Positions 19,419 to 28,955 are shown, counted from the stretch's first letter. The stretch is 64,000 nucleotides of DNA from Burkholderiales bacterium Ga0077543 (GCA_001464055.1 LNET01000030.1:1-64000), one strand, 5' to 3'. Notes: generated from the letters alone by a model not told the origin. Translations and numbers: made by a program.

Positions 19419-20291
19419 TCAGCCCATGGCCTGGGTGACGGTGGAGAACAGGCGCACGCGCGGGTCGCACACCAAGGGTGCGCCGCGCACCATCGTGACC
19501 GAGATCCCCACGCGTTGCAGGCCCAGGCTCTCGACCCATTCGGCCAGGCCGCTGTCGAAATCGATGTCCACGCGCGTGAAGCGGCCCGCGCTCAGGCCGG
19601 TCAGGTGGGCGATGAGCAGGCGCGCGCCTTCGGCCTCGGGCGCCACCACCGGCCCGATGGCATGGCCACGGCCGAAACGGCGAAGGATCGCGAAGCCTCG
19701 CGCCTGCCCGTCTTCGTCCAGCACCACGGTGGCTTCGGCCTCGCGGAAGATCTCTTCGATCAGCGCTGGCCGGGGCATGCCGCGCGCGGCGGCGTCCAGC
19801 GCCTGCAGGGCGGGCAGGTCGGCCTCGGTCGCGGGCCGCAGGCGCCGGCCCGGGCCGGGCGCCACCAGGGCGGTGGGCTGGGCGATGCCCTGGTGCTGAC
19901 GCAGTTCGCCGGTGCGGACGAAGCCCAGGCGTTCATACAGGCCGCGGCCTTCGCTGGTGGCGTGCAGCAGCACGGTGCAGTGGTCCAGGTCTTGCAGCAG
20001 TGCCGTCATCAGGCGGTGCCCGATGCGCCGGCCCTGGCAGACGGGCGAGACCACCACCAGCCCGATGGTCGCGTGCCGCGGGCCCCAGCGCCAGCGCAGC
20101 GCCGTGCCGACGATTTCGCCGTCGCGCTCGGCCACCACGCCCTCGGCGTGGCCGAAGGCCTGCGCCCAGTCGGCCAGGCGGTGGGGCCAGCGCTGCTCGG
20201 CCGTCAGCGCCTCGGCAGCCGGCAGATCGGCCGCCGTCATCGCCCGCAGCACGACGCCGTCGTCCGGGCCGGTGGCCGGTGTCTCAGCCAT
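19419..20291 (-). CDS. Tandem GNAT acetyltransferase
   Basis: 290 residues with two GNAT-type domains. The first (residues ~15-140) has the acetyl-CoA loop QGRRIGHRLM and the YERLGFVRTG end. The second (from about 150) resembles the Acetyltransf_18 type (RRLRPATEADLPALQALD, GFAILRRFGRGHAIGPVVA). Double-domain members are usually described as acetyltransferases of unknown substrate. It reads away from the HAD gene, leaving a 336-base intergenic region between them. Confidence 0.85.
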   Translation of the reverse strand: MAETPATGPDDGVVLRAMTAADLPAAEALTAEQRWPHRLADWAQAFGHAEGVVAERDGEIVGTALRWRWGPRHATIGLVVVSPVCQGRRIGHRLMTALLQDLDHCTVLLHATSEGRGLYERLGFVRTGELRQHQGIAQPTALVAPGPGRRLRPATEADLPALQALDAAARGMPRPALIEEIFREAEATVVLDEDGQARGFAILRRFGRGHAIGPVVAPEAEGARLLIAHLTGLSAGRFTRVDIDFDSGLAEWVESLGLQRVGISVTMVRGAPLVCDPRVRLFSTVTQAMG

Positions 20292-20627
20292 GGACTTGCT
20301 CTCACGTTGACATGACCCCGAGATGGTGAGCCCATTCGCCGGTCCACGCCAGCGTAAAGCCGGGTCGGGCCTGCAATTCAGCAGCTTCTACGGGTGGCGA
20401 GGGGTCGCCTGCAATCGCATGCTCGGCAAAGGCCGCTGCACGGTCACATCTGCGCCGCCCTGCGCGCAGGGCGGCGCGGGGTACAAAACGGCATGCTGCG
20501 CGAACACCCGCAAACGGCAGCTTCGTCGCATCGCTGCGCCCATTTCACGATCAAAGCATCCCGACCCCATGCTGAAATGGCACCGTCACGACGCCAAACT
20601 CAGGAGCTGCCCCGCGCAGACCCCCGC
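20292..20627. other. Divergent intergenic region
   Basis: Between the leftward GNAT gene and the rightward HAD gene. No convincing coding sequence. It must hold promoters for both directions, and the central part is markedly less GC-extreme than the genes. The perfect palindrome at 20452-20477 is its most distinctive element. Confidence 0.6.
20452..20477. promoter_or_regulatory. 26-base perfect palindrome
   Basis: GCGCCGCCCTGCG followed by its exact reverse complement CGCAGGGCGGCGC, with no spacer. It sits in the divergent promoter region upstream of the catabolic/transport cluster, about 150 bases before the HAD start. It could be an operator or a transcript hairpin. No T-run follows on either strand, which argues against a simple terminator. 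Confidence 0.5.
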
Positions 20628-21293
20628 ATGAGCTTCCGCCCGAAATACATCAGCTTCGACTGCTACGGCACGCTGACGCGCTTTCGCATGAGCGAGACGG
20701 CCCGCGAGATGTTCGCCGACCGGATCCCGGCCGAGCGCATGGACCCGTTCCTGGCCGATTTCACGGCATACCGCTTCGACGAATGCCTGGGCCCCTGGCA
20801 GCCCTACGACGTGCTGCTGAAGAACGCCGTGCGCCGCCTGTGCCGCAAATGGAAGCTGCAGTACCTCGACGCCGAGGCGCAGCAGTACTTCGATGCCGTG
20901 CCCACCTGGGGGCCGCATGCCGACGTGCCGGCCGGGCTGTCGAAAATCGCCGACAAGATTCCGCTGGTGATCCTTTCCAACGCCATGGACAGCCAGATCC
21001 AGACCAACGTCGCCCAGCTCGGCGCGCCCTTTCACCGCGTCTACACCGCGCAGCAGGCGCAGGCCTACAAGCCGCGGCTGCAGGCCTTCGAGTACATGCT
21101 GGACTCGTTGGGCTGCAATCCCGAGGACGTACTGCATGTCTCTTCCAGCCTGCGCTACGACTTGATGTCGGCCGACGACATCGGCATCGTCAACAAGGTC
21201 TTCGTCAACCGCGGCCACGGGCCCGGCAACGCGGCCTACCGCTACGTGGAGATCGCCGACATCGGCGGCCTGCCGGGCGTCGTCGGACTCTGA
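20628..21293 (+). CDS. HAD superfamily hydrolase, haloacid dehalogenase type II
   Basis: 221 residues from the ATG at 20628 (an in-frame ATG at 20577 is possible). HAD motif I is ISFDCYGTLT with the nucleophile D11. Motif II is ILSNAMD, motif III is in AYKPRLQAFEYM, and motif IV is near LMSADDIGI. The length fits L-2-haloacid dehalogenases (about 220-230). In such amine clusters the true substrate is often unknown and may be a phosphate ester or 2-substituted acid. It is the first gene of the rightward cluster, 26 bases before the FAD oxidase. Confidence 0.85.
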   Translation: MSFRPKYISFDCYGTLTRFRMSETAREMFADRIPAERMDPFLADFTAYRFDECLGPWQPYDVLLKNAVRRLCRKWKLQYLDAEAQQYFDAVPTWGPHADVPAGLSKIADKIPLVILSNAMDSQIQTNVAQLGAPFHRVYTAQQAQAYKPRLQAFEYMLDSLGCNPEDVLHVSSSLRYDLMSADDIGIVNKVFVNRGHGPGNAAYRYVEIADIGGLPGVVGL

Positions 21294-21319
21294 GCGCCGC
21301 GCTCGCCGCCCAGGCACCG

Positions 21320-22618
21320 ATGAAGCTCGAGTCGTACTGGACCGCCTCCGCCCCCGCGCTCGCGCGGGCGCCGGTCGAGCTGCCGGCGCAGTGCGACGTG
21401 GCCATTGTCGGGGGCGGCTTCACGGGTCTTTCGGCCGCGCTGGCGCTGGCCAAGCGCGGCGCCCAGGTGCTGGTGCTGGAAGCCGGCGACCGCGTCGCCG
21501 CCGAGGCCTCGGGCCGCAACGGCGGGCACGTCAACAACGGGCTGGCCGTGGACTACGCCGAGGTCGCGGCCAAGGTCGGCATCGAGCGGGCCCGCGGCTG
21601 GTACCACGCCTACGACGCCGCCGTCGACGCGGTCGAGCACGTCGTGCAGCAAGAAGCCATCGACTGCGACTTCGCCCGCCGCGGCAAACTCAAGCTGGCG
21701 ACGCGGCCGGCCCACCTGGAAGCCCTGTCGCGCAGCGCCCAGCGGCTGGTGGCCGACGGCGTCGATACCGACGTGGCCGTGCTCTCGGCGGCCGAGGTTC
21801 AGGCCGAGGTCGCGAGCGAGGGTTTCGTCGGCGGCCTGCTCTACAAGCGCAGCGCCCAAATGCACATGGGCCGCTTCGCCAACGGCCTGGCCCACGCCGC
21901 CGAACGCGCCGGTGCGCAGATCCACACCGGCACCTGCGTGCAGCGGCTGGTGCGCAGCGGCCCCGGCCAGGCCCACCACGTGCATACCCCGCGCGGCACG
22001 GTGCTGGCCCGGCAGGTGCTGCTGGCCAACGGCGCGGCCCGGCATGGCGCTTACGGCAGCTTCGGCTGGATGCGCAGGCGCATCGTGCCGATCGGCAGCT
22101 TCATCATCGTCACCGAGCCGCTGGGCGCCGAGCGTGCCCAGGCCCTGCTGCGCGAGCGCCGCACCTATGTGACGGTGGCCAACATCCACCACTACTTCCG
22201 GCTCACCGAAGACCACCGGCTGGTCCTGGGCGGGCGCGCGCGCTTTGCCGTCAGCAGCCCGGTCTCGGACGCGAAGAGCGGCGACGTGCTGAAGGCCGGC
22301 CTGCTGGCGATGTTTCCGCAGTTGCAGGGCGTGCGCATCGACTACTGCTGGGGCGGCCTGGTGGACATGACCCAGGACCGCCTGCCACATGCCGGCGAAC
22401 GCGAGGGCCTCTTCTTCTCCACCGGCTACAGTGGCCACGGCACGCAGATGTCGGTGCTGATGGGCCAGCGCATGGCCGCGGTGATGGCCGGCGAGGCGGG
22501 CGCCAACCCCTGGCAAGGGCGCGACTGGCCGGCGATTCCGGGGCATGTCGGCCCGCCCTGGTTTCTGCCGGCCGTGGGCCTGTACTACCAGCTCAAGGAC
22601 CGACTGGGCTGGGCCTGA
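21320..22618 (+). CDS. FAD-dependent amine oxidase-like oxidoreductase (DAO/PuuB type)
   Basis: 432 residues from the ATG at 21320. The dinucleotide motif is DVAIVGGGFTGLSAALAL, followed by the acidic ribose contact in VLVLEAGDR and by EASGRNGGHVNNG. The C-terminal FAD motif is GLFFSTGYSGHGTQMS. The pattern is close to gamma-glutamylputrescine oxidase and related amine/imino acid oxidases, which release an aldehyde or keto acid, an amine and hydrogen peroxide. It fits with the aldehyde dehydrogenase and aminotransferase of this locus. Substrate not determined. Confidence 0.87.
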   Translation: MKLESYWTASAPALARAPVELPAQCDVAIVGGGFTGLSAALALAKRGAQVLVLEAGDRVAAEASGRNGGHVNNGLAVDYAEVAAKVGIERARGWYHAYDAAVDAVEHVVQQEAIDCDFARRGKLKLATRPAHLEALSRSAQRLVADGVDTDVAVLSAAEVQAEVASEGFVGGLLYKRSAQMHMGRFANGLAHAAERAGAQIHTGTCVQRLVRSGPGQAHHVHTPRGTVLARQVLLANGAARHGAYGSFGWMRRRIVPIGSFIIVTEPLGAERAQALLRERRTYVTVANIHHYFRLTEDHRLVLGGRARFAVSSPVSDAKSGDVLKAGLLAMFPQLQGVRIDYCWGGLVDMTQDRLPHAGEREGLFFSTGYSGHGTQMSVLMGQRMAAVMAGEAGANPWQGRDWPAIPGHVGPPWFLPAVGLYYQLKDRLGWA

Positions 22619-22658
22619 TGCACCCGCCCGATCCCACCACCCACCAGGAGCCCGAAGC

Positions 22659-24338
22659 ATGAGCCTGCCCGGCCGCCCGAAAGGCGAAACCCGAAGTGCG
22701 CAGCACGAAGCCACCCCAGTGAGCGGCCCCGCGAACTTCGAGCAGCTCGTTGGCCCGGCCGAGAGCCAGCGGCTGCTGGGCGCGCTGCAGAGCGGGGCCA
22801 GCCGCCGCGACCTGCTGGCGATGCTGATGGCCGGCGGGCTGCAAGCCAGCGCCGCCGGCGGGGCGGCGGCCTGGGCCAGCTCGGCCCACGCGCAAACGCC
22901 GCGCCGCGGCGGCCGCATCACCGTGGCCAGCGCCGCCTCCAGCGTCAACGACACGCTCGACCCGGCCAAGCAGTCCAGCCACATCGACTACTGCCGCGGC
23001 AACATGTTCTACAGCGGGCTCACGGTGCTGGACGGCAGCCTGACCCCCCAACCCCAGCTGGCCGAATCCTTCAGCACCAAGGATGCGAAGACCTGGGTCT
23101 TCAAGCTGCGCAAGGGCGTCACCTTCCACGACGGCAAGGCGCTGACACCGGCCGACGTGGTGTTCTCGCTGATGCGCCACAAGGACGCCGCCACGGCCTC
23201 GCGCGCCAAGGTGCTGGCCGACCAGATCGACAGCGTCAGCGCCAGTGGTCCGGCCGAGGTGACGATCCGCCTGGCCTCGCCCAATGCCGACCTGCCGGCC
23301 ATCCTGGCCACCTACCACTTCCTCATCACGAAGGAAGGCACGACCGACTTCAACGCCGGCATCGGCACCGGGCCCTACAAGCTCAGGGAATTCCGGCCCG
23401 GCGTGCGCTCGGTGGCCGTGCGCAACGAGAACTACTGGAAGCCCAATCGCCCGTACCTCGACGAGATCACCCTGGTGGGCATCTCCGACGAATCGGCGCG
23501 CGTCAACGGCCTGCTGTCGGGCCAGCTCGACCTGGTGACCGGGGTGTCGCCGCGCTCGGTGCAACGGGTGATGGACAGCAGCCGGCACCGCATCTTCGAA
23601 ACGCCCGCCACCAATTACACCAACCTGATCATGCAGCGCGGCAGCAGTCTGGGCGACAACCCGGACTTCGTGCTGGGCATGAAGCTCCTGCTCAACCGCG
23701 AGCAGCTGCTCAAGTCGATCCAGATCGGCCGCGGCCTGGTCGCCAACGACCAGCCCATCGCCCAAAACAACCGCTACTTCTTCAAGGGTCTGCCGCAACG
23801 CGCCTACGACCCCGCCAAGGCCAAGTGGCATTTGCAGAAGGCCGGGCTGGGCAGCGCGCCGATTCCGGTGGTGGCCTCGCCGGCGGCCACCAACTCGGTC
23901 GAGATGGCCCTGGTGCTGCAGCATGCCGCGCGACAGGTCGGCGTCAACCTGGATGTGCGGCGCATGCCGGCCGACGGCTACTGGTCCACGCACTGGCGCA
24001 AGCACCCGCTGCATTTCGGCAACATCAACGCCCGCCCGAGCGCCGACCTGGCCCTGACCCTGTTCTTCCAGTCCGACGCCCCCTGGAACGAAGCCAACTG
24101 GAAGAACCCGAAGTTCGACCAGATGCTGGTGCAGGCCCGCGGCGAGACCGACAGCGCCAAGCGCGCCCGGCTGTATGCCGACATGCAGGTGATGATCCAC
24201 AACGAAGGCGGCATCGGCATCCCGATGTTCATCTCCAGCCTCGACGGGCACAACGGCAAGCTCAAGGGCCTGTCGCCGGTGCCGATCGGCGGGATGATGG
24301 GCACCCAGTTCGCCGAACACGTCTGGCTCGAGGCCTGA
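22659..24338 (+). CDS. Peptide-type ABC transporter substrate-binding protein (family 5)
   Basis: 559 residues from the ATG at 22659, eight bases after AGGAG. A long N-terminal stretch of about 45 residues precedes a twin-arginine-like signal (SRRDLLAMLMAGG ... SSAHAQ). The mature part has family-5 signatures: PQLAESFSTKDAKTWVFKLRKGVTFHDGKALTPADVV is the most diagnostic region (about residues 130-165), with GTGPYKL and ENYWKP further on. These proteins deliver oligopeptides, opines or similar compounds to DppBC/OppBC-like permeases, which follow directly (24355 and 25323). Confidence 0.9.
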   Translation: MSLPGRPKGETRSAQHEATPVSGPANFEQLVGPAESQRLLGALQSGASRRDLLAMLMAGGLQASAAGGAAAWASSAHAQTPRRGGRITVASAASSVNDTLDPAKQSSHIDYCRGNMFYSGLTVLDGSLTPQPQLAESFSTKDAKTWVFKLRKGVTFHDGKALTPADVVFSLMRHKDAATASRAKVLADQIDSVSASGPAEVTIRLASPNADLPAILATYHFLITKEGTTDFNAGIGTGPYKLREFRPGVRSVAVRNENYWKPNRPYLDEITLVGISDESARVNGLLSGQLDLVTGVSPRSVQRVMDSSRHRIFETPATNYTNLIMQRGSSLGDNPDFVLGMKLLLNREQLLKSIQIGRGLVANDQPIAQNNRYFFKGLPQRAYDPAKAKWHLQKAGLGSAPIPVVASPAATNSVEMALVLQHAARQVGVNLDVRRMPADGYWSTHWRKHPLHFGNINARPSADLALTLFFQSDAPWNEANWKNPKFDQMLVQARGETDSAKRARLYADMQVMIHNEGGIGIPMFISSLDGHNGKLKGLSPVPIGGMMGTQFAEHVWLEA

Positions 24339-24354
24339 GGCCGGCGCCGCGCGG

Positions 24355-25311
24355 ATGAACAGCCTCCTGCTCAAGCTGCTGGCGCAGCGCATCGGCCTGG
24401 CCTTGCTGTCGCTGCTGGCGGTGTCGGTGCTGATCTTCGCCATCACCGGCGTTCTGCCGGGCGATGCGGCCCAGGAGCAGCTGGGCCAGGAGGCCACGCC
24501 CGAGGCCCTGGCCGCGCTGCGCGCGCAGATGGGTCTGGACGTGCCCGCGCACCAGCGCTACCTGAAGTGGCTGGCCGGCCTCTTGCGCGGCGACCTGGGG
24601 GCCTCGTCGGTGACGCAGCTGCCGGTGACCGAACTCATCGCCGCGCGGCTGCCGAACTCGCTGCTGCTGGCCGCGGTGACGGCGCTGTTTGCCGTGCCGA
24701 TCGCGCTCACGCTGGGCGTGGCCACCGCGGTCTGGCGCGGCTCGTGGTTCGACCGCGCGGCATCCACCACCGCGGTCACCGTCGTCTCGGTGCCCGAGTT
24801 CCTGGTCGCGACGATGGCCGTGCTGCTGCTGGCGGTGCAGCTGCAGTGGCTGCCGGCGCTGTCCTACATCAACGATGCCGACTCTCTGGGCCAGAAGCTG
24901 CGCGCCTTCGCGATGCCGGTGCTGACACTGACCTGCGTGATCGTCGCGCAGATGATGCGCATGACGCGCGCTGCCGTCATCGACCAGCTCGAGGCGCCCT
25001 ACATCGAGATGGTGCGGCTCAAAGGCGCATCGCCGCTGCGCACGGTGCTGGCGCATGCCTTGCCCAACGCCGTGGGGCCGATCGCCAACGCCGTAGCGCT
25101 GAGCCTGTCGTACCTGCTGGGTGGCGTGATCATCGTCGAGACCATCTTCAACTACCCGGGCGTGGCCAAGCTGATGGTCGACGGCGTCACGCAGCGTGAC
25201 ATCCCGCTGGTACAGGCCTGCGCCATGCTGTTCTGCGCCGGCTACCTGGTCCTGGTGACCGCGGCCGACCTGTGCGGCATCGTCGCCAACCCGCGTCTGC
25301 GGCACCGCTGA
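24355..25311 (+). CDS. ABC transporter permease, DppB/OppB type
   Basis: 318 residues, six predicted membrane helices. The first helix carries LALLSLLAVSVLIFAITGVLPGD, and the external loop has GLDVPAHQRYLKWLAGLLRGDLG. The cytoplasmic coupling motif is in EAPYIEMVRLKGASPLRTVL and the late signature is GGVIIVETIFNYPGVAKL. It forms the channel with the next permease. The gene lies 16 bases after the binding-protein gene. Confidence 0.92.
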   Translation: MNSLLLKLLAQRIGLALLSLLAVSVLIFAITGVLPGDAAQEQLGQEATPEALAALRAQMGLDVPAHQRYLKWLAGLLRGDLGASSVTQLPVTELIAARLPNSLLLAAVTALFAVPIALTLGVATAVWRGSWFDRAASTTAVTVVSVPEFLVATMAVLLLAVQLQWLPALSYINDADSLGQKLRAFAMPVLTLTCVIVAQMMRMTRAAVIDQLEAPYIEMVRLKGASPLRTVLAHALPNAVGPIANAVALSLSYLLGGVIIVETIFNYPGVAKLMVDGVTQRDIPLVQACAMLFCAGYLVLVTAADLCGIVANPRLRHR

Positions 25312-25322
25312 GGGCAGGCGCG

Positions 25323-26195
25323 ATGTCCACCGCCACCCACACCAGCCCGCTGCAGCGCTCGACCCTGGGCCGCTGGCGCGACAGCCTGCGGCGCTTTGGC
25401 CCCACCGGCTGGCTGGGGCTGGCAGTGATCGCCTTCTGGGCCGGCGCGGCGGCCTTCGGCCCGGCGCTGCTCTCGGGCAGCAGCGACTTCGGCGGCGAAG
25501 TCTTCGCGCCGATGAGCGCCGCGCACTGGCTGGGCACCGACTACCTGGGCCGCGACATGCTCACGCGGGTGATCGAAGGCGCGCGCACTACCGTGGGCGT
25601 GGCCTTTGCCGCCACTCTGCTGGCCAGCGCCATCGGCACCACGCTGGCGCTGCTGGCCGCCGCCAGCGGTGGCTGGATCGACAGCCTGCTCAGCCGCGTG
25701 CTGGACACGCTGACCGCCATCCCCAGCAAGATGTTCGCGCTGCTGATGGTGGCCGGCCTGGGCAACTCGGTGGCCATGCTCATCGTCACCGCAGCCATCA
25801 TCTACGTGCCGGGTTCCTACCGCATCGCACGCTCGCTGGCCGTCAACATCAATGCGCTCGACTACGTGACCGTGGCCCGCGCCCGCGGCGAGGGCACGGG
25901 CTACGTGATGCTGCAGGAGATCCTGCCCAACATCGCCGGGCCGATGCTGGCCGACTTCGGCCTGCGCTTCGTCTATGTCGTGCTGCTGCTGGCCTCGCTG
26001 AGCTTCCTGGGCCTGGGCATCCAGCCGCCCGAAGCCGACTGGGGTTCGCTGGTGCGCGAGAACATCGAGTCGCTGGCCAGCGGCGGCGCTGCGGTGATCG
26101 CGCCCTCGCTGGCGATTGCCAGCCTGACGATCGCCGTTAACCTGGTGATCGACAACCTGCCCGGCCGCGCCGAGCGCGAGCGCGGGATACATTGA
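25323..26195 (+). CDS. ABC transporter permease, DppC/OppC type
   Basis: 290 residues from the ATG at 25323. It shows the DppC landmarks HWLGTDYLGRDMLTRVIEGAR, the coupling loop ALDYVTVARARGEGTGYVM, and LSFLGLGIQPPEADWGSLV. The first helix is GWLGLAVIAFWAGAAAFGP. The stop codon is one base before the start of the double ATPase gene, so translation is probably coupled. Pairs with the DppB-type permease. Confidence 0.92.
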   Translation: MSTATHTSPLQRSTLGRWRDSLRRFGPTGWLGLAVIAFWAGAAAFGPALLSGSSDFGGEVFAPMSAAHWLGTDYLGRDMLTRVIEGARTTVGVAFAATLLASAIGTTLALLAAASGGWIDSLLSRVLDTLTAIPSKMFALLMVAGLGNSVAMLIVTAAIIYVPGSYRIARSLAVNINALDYVTVARARGEGTGYVMLQEILPNIAGPMLADFGLRFVYVVLLLASLSFLGLGIQPPEADWGSLVRENIESLASGGAAVIAPSLAIASLTIAVNLVIDNLPGRAERERGIH

Positions 26196-26196
26196 G

Positions 26197-27867
26197 ATGG
26201 GTGCGCCAGTCGTCGTCGACCGCCTCACCGTCAGCGCCGGCTCTGCCACGCTGGTGGACGCGCTGAGCTTCACCATCCAGCCGGGCGAGGTGCTGGCGCT
26301 GATCGGCGAATCCGGCTCGGGCAAGACCACCACCGCGCTGGCGCTGATGGGCCATGCGCGCAGCGGCTGCCGCATCAGCGGCGGCAGTGTTCGCATCGGC
26401 GAGGTGGACGTTCTTGCGCTCGGCGCGCGGCAGCTGCGCGCGCTGCGCGGCCGCACGGTGTCCTACATCGCGCAGAGCGCAGCGGCCTCGTTCGACCCCT
26501 CGCGGTGCCTGCTCGACCAGGTGGTGGAGCCGGCGGTGCTGCACGGCCTGCTGCCGCGCGCCGAGGCCGAGCGCAAGGCCATCGCGCTGTTTCGCGAGCT
26601 GGCGCTGCCCGATCCGGACACCATCGGCCAGCGCTTCCCGCACCAGGTGTCGGGCGGGCAGCTGCAGCGCTTGATGGCCGCGATGGCGCTGATCACCGAC
26701 CCCGAGGTCGTGATCCTCGACGAGCCCACCACCGCGCTGGACGTCACCACCCAGGTGGAGGTGCTGCGCGCTTTCCGCCGTGTGGTGCGCGAGCGCCAGG
26801 TGACGGCGGTCTACGTCAGCCACGACCTGGCCGTGGTGGCACAGATGGCCGACCACATCCTGGTGCTGCGTGAAGGCCGCATGCGCGAGCTGGCCGCCAC
26901 CGCGCAACTGCTGGCCGCGCCGCAGCACGAGTACACCCAGAGCCTGCTGGCCGCCGCTCACCCGGCCACGCGCGGCGGCGGCACCGTACCGCCCGATGCC
27001 CCGGTGTTGCTGCGCGTGTCCGGGTTGAGTGCCGGTTACGGCCCACGCCGGGCCGACGGAAAGCCGGCCATCCCCATCCTGGAAGACGTCGACCTGGAAC
27101 TGCGCCGCGGGCAGGCCATCGGCGTGATCGGCGAATCGGGCTCGGGCAAGACCACGCTCGCCCGCGTCATCGCGGGGCTGCTGCCGCCGGCCGCCGGCAC
27201 GATGGCCTTCGACGGCCGCCCGCTGCCGCCGGCCGTGGCCCAGCGCAGCCGCGAAGAGCTGCGCCGCATCCAGATCGTCTTCCAGTCGGCCGACACGGCG
27301 CTGAACCCCTCGCAGAGCATCGAACGCATCCTGGCGCGGCCGCTGCAGTTCTACCGCGGGTTGAAGGGCGCGGCGCTGGACAAGCGCATCGCCGAGCTGC
27401 TGGACCTGGTGAAGCTGCCGCGCACGCTGGCCGGCCGCCTGCCGGGCGGCTTGTCCGGCGGGCAGAAGCAGCGCGTGAACCTGGCGCGGGCACTGGCGGC
27501 CGACCCCGAGCTGATCCTCTGCGACGAGGTCACCTCGGCGCTGGACACCGTGGTCGGCGCGGCCGTGCTCGACCTCATCGCCGAGCTGCGCCGCGAGCTC
27601 GGCGTCTCGATCCTCTTCATCAGCCACGACCTGCACACCGTGCGCGCGGTGTGCGACGAGATCGTCGTGATGCGGCACGGCCGCAAGCTGGCCCAGGTGG
27701 AGCGCGCCGACTACGAGCGCGGGCCGCATCATCCCTATTTCGAGGAGCTGGCCCGCGCCGTGCCCGAGCTGCGCTGCGGCTGGCTGGACGGGCTGGACGC
27801 CCCCGACACCCCGACCCCCCACCCCGCCCGCAGCACACGCTGCCAGCCTGAAGGAGCACCCTCATGA
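26197..27867 (+). CDS. Fused double ATPase subunit of a peptide-type ABC importer (DppD-DppF fusion)
   Basis: 556 residues with two complete ABC domains. Domain 1: Walker A GESGSGKTT at 37-45, signature VSGGQLQRLMA, Walker [13 protein letters not shown]. Domain 2: Walker A GESGSGKTT at 312-320, Q-loop FQSADTALNP, signature LSGGQKQRVNLARAL, then LILCDEVTSALD. In most Dpp/Opp systems these are two separate proteins, as they are in the second transporter of this window (52031-54026). The oligopeptide C-terminal cysteine motif is lacking. Its stop overlaps the start of the next gene by four bases (ATGA). Confidence 0.92.
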   Translation: MGAPVVVDRLTVSAGSATLVDALSFTIQPGEVLALIGESGSGKTTTALALMGHARSGCRISGGSVRIGEVDVLALGARQLRALRGRTVSYIAQSAAASFDPSRCLLDQVVEPAVLHGLLPRAEAERKAIALFRELALPDPDTIGQRFPHQVSGGQLQRLMAAMALITDPEVVILDEPTTALDVTTQVEVLRAFRRVVRERQVTAVYVSHDLAVVAQMADHILVLREGRMRELAATAQLLAAPQHEYTQSLLAAAHPATRGGGTVPPDAPVLLRVSGLSAGYGPRRADGKPAIPILEDVDLELRRGQAIGVIGESGSGKTTLARVIAGLLPPAAGTMAFDGRPLPPAVAQRSREELRRIQIVFQSADTALNPSQSIERILARPLQFYRGLKGAALDKRIAELLDLVKLPRTLAGRLPGGLSGGQKQRVNLARALAADPELILCDEVTSALDTVVGAAVLDLIAELRRELGVSILFISHDLHTVRAVCDEIVVMRHGRKLAQVERADYERGPHHPYFEELARAVPELRCGWLDGLDAPDTPTPHPARSTRCQPEGAPS

Positions 27868-28955
27868 AACCCCGCTTTCGCATCGCCGCCATCGCCGGAG
27901 ACGGCATCGGCAAGGAAGTCCTGCCCGAGGGCCTGCGCACCGTGCTGGCCGCGGCCGAACGCTTCGGCTTCGAGCTCGAGATCCGTGAGGTGCCCTGGGC
28001 CAGCTGCGACTGGTACGCGCAGCACGGCCAGATGATGCCCGACGACTGGAAGACGCAGCTCGAGGGCGTCGACGCCCTCTACTTCGGCGCGGTGGGCTGG
28101 CCGGCCACGGTGCCGGACAACGTCTCGCTGTGGGGCAGCCTGCTGAAGTTCCGCCGCGAATTCGACCAGTACATCAACCTGCGCCCGGTGCGCCTGTTCG
28201 AAGGCGTGGCCTGCCCGCTGGCCGGCCGCAAGCCGGGCGACATCGACTACTTCGTGGTGCGCGAGAACACCGAAGGCGAGTACACCAACCTGGGCGGGGT
28301 GATGTACCCCGGCACCGAGCGCGAGTTCGTGATCCAGGAGTCGGTGTTCTCGCGCTTCGGCACCGACCGCGTGCTGCGCTACGCCTACGAGCTGGCCAAT
28401 TCACGCCCGCGCAAGAGCCTGACGGTGGCCACCAAGAGCAACGGCATCGCCATCAGCATGCCCTGGTGGGACGGCCGCGCCGACGCCGTCGGCCAGGACT
28501 ACCCCGGCGTGAAGGTCGACAAGCAGCACATCGACATCCTGAGCGCGCGCTTCGTGCTGCAGCCGCAGCGCTTCGACGTGGTGGTGGCAAGCAACCTGTT
28601 CGGCGACATCCTGTCGGACCTGGGCCCGGCCACCACCGGCACCATTGGCCTGGCGCCGAGCGCCAACCTGAACCCCGAGCGCAAGTTCCCGAGCCTGTTC
28701 GAGCCGGTGCACGGCTCGGCGCCGGACATCTACGGCCAGCGCATCGCCAACCCGATCGCGATGATCTGGTCGGGCGCGCTGATGCTGGACTTCCTCACCC
28801 AGGGCCAGGGCGCGGGCCGTGCGGCGCACGACGCGATCCTACGCGCGATCGAGACCGTCATCGTGAAGGGCCCGCGCACGCCCGACCTGGGCGGACAGGC
28901 GCACACCGGCGATGTCGGCGCGGCGATCGCCCAGCTCGTGAAGGAAGGCTGCTGA
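27864..28955 (+). CDS. Tartrate/D-malate dehydrogenase-like isocitrate-isopropylmalate dehydrogenase family enzyme
   Basis: 363 residues, family length. Hallmarks: AIAGDGIGKEVLPEGLR, DALYFGAVGWP, LLKFRREFDQYINLRPVRLFEG, VVRENTEGEYTNLGG, then the metal-binding NLFGDILSDLGP and GSAPDIYGQRIANPIAMIWS. The WASCDWYAQHGQMMP segment and the tyrosine in EGEYTN are typical of the TtuC/DmlA branch, which oxidatively decarboxylates D-malate or oxidises tartrate with NAD. Its position inside a transporter/amine-oxidase operon suggests a 2-hydroxy acid intermediate in the pathway. Exact substrate unproven. Confidence 0.88.
   Translation: MKPRFRIAAIAGDGIGKEVLPEGLRTVLAAAERFGFELEIREVPWASCDWYAQHGQMMPDDWKTQLEGVDALYFGAVGWPATVPDNVSLWGSLLKFRREFDQYINLRPVRLFEGVACPLAGRKPGDIDYFVVRENTEGEYTNLGGVMYPGTEREFVIQESVFSRFGTDRVLRYAYELANSRPRKSLTVATKSNGIAISMPWWDGRADAVGQDYPGVKVDKQHIDILSARFVLQPQRFDVVVASNLFGDILSDLGPATTGTIGLAPSANLNPERKFPSLFEPVHGSAPDIYGQRIANPIAMIWSGALMLDFLTQGQGAGRAAHDAILRAIETVIVKGPRTPDLGGQAHTGDVGAAIAQLVKEGC

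Noticed and set aside
20394-20627. Long N-terminal extension of the HAD protein
   Set aside because: The added residues do not match the family, and it runs through the intergenic palindrome.
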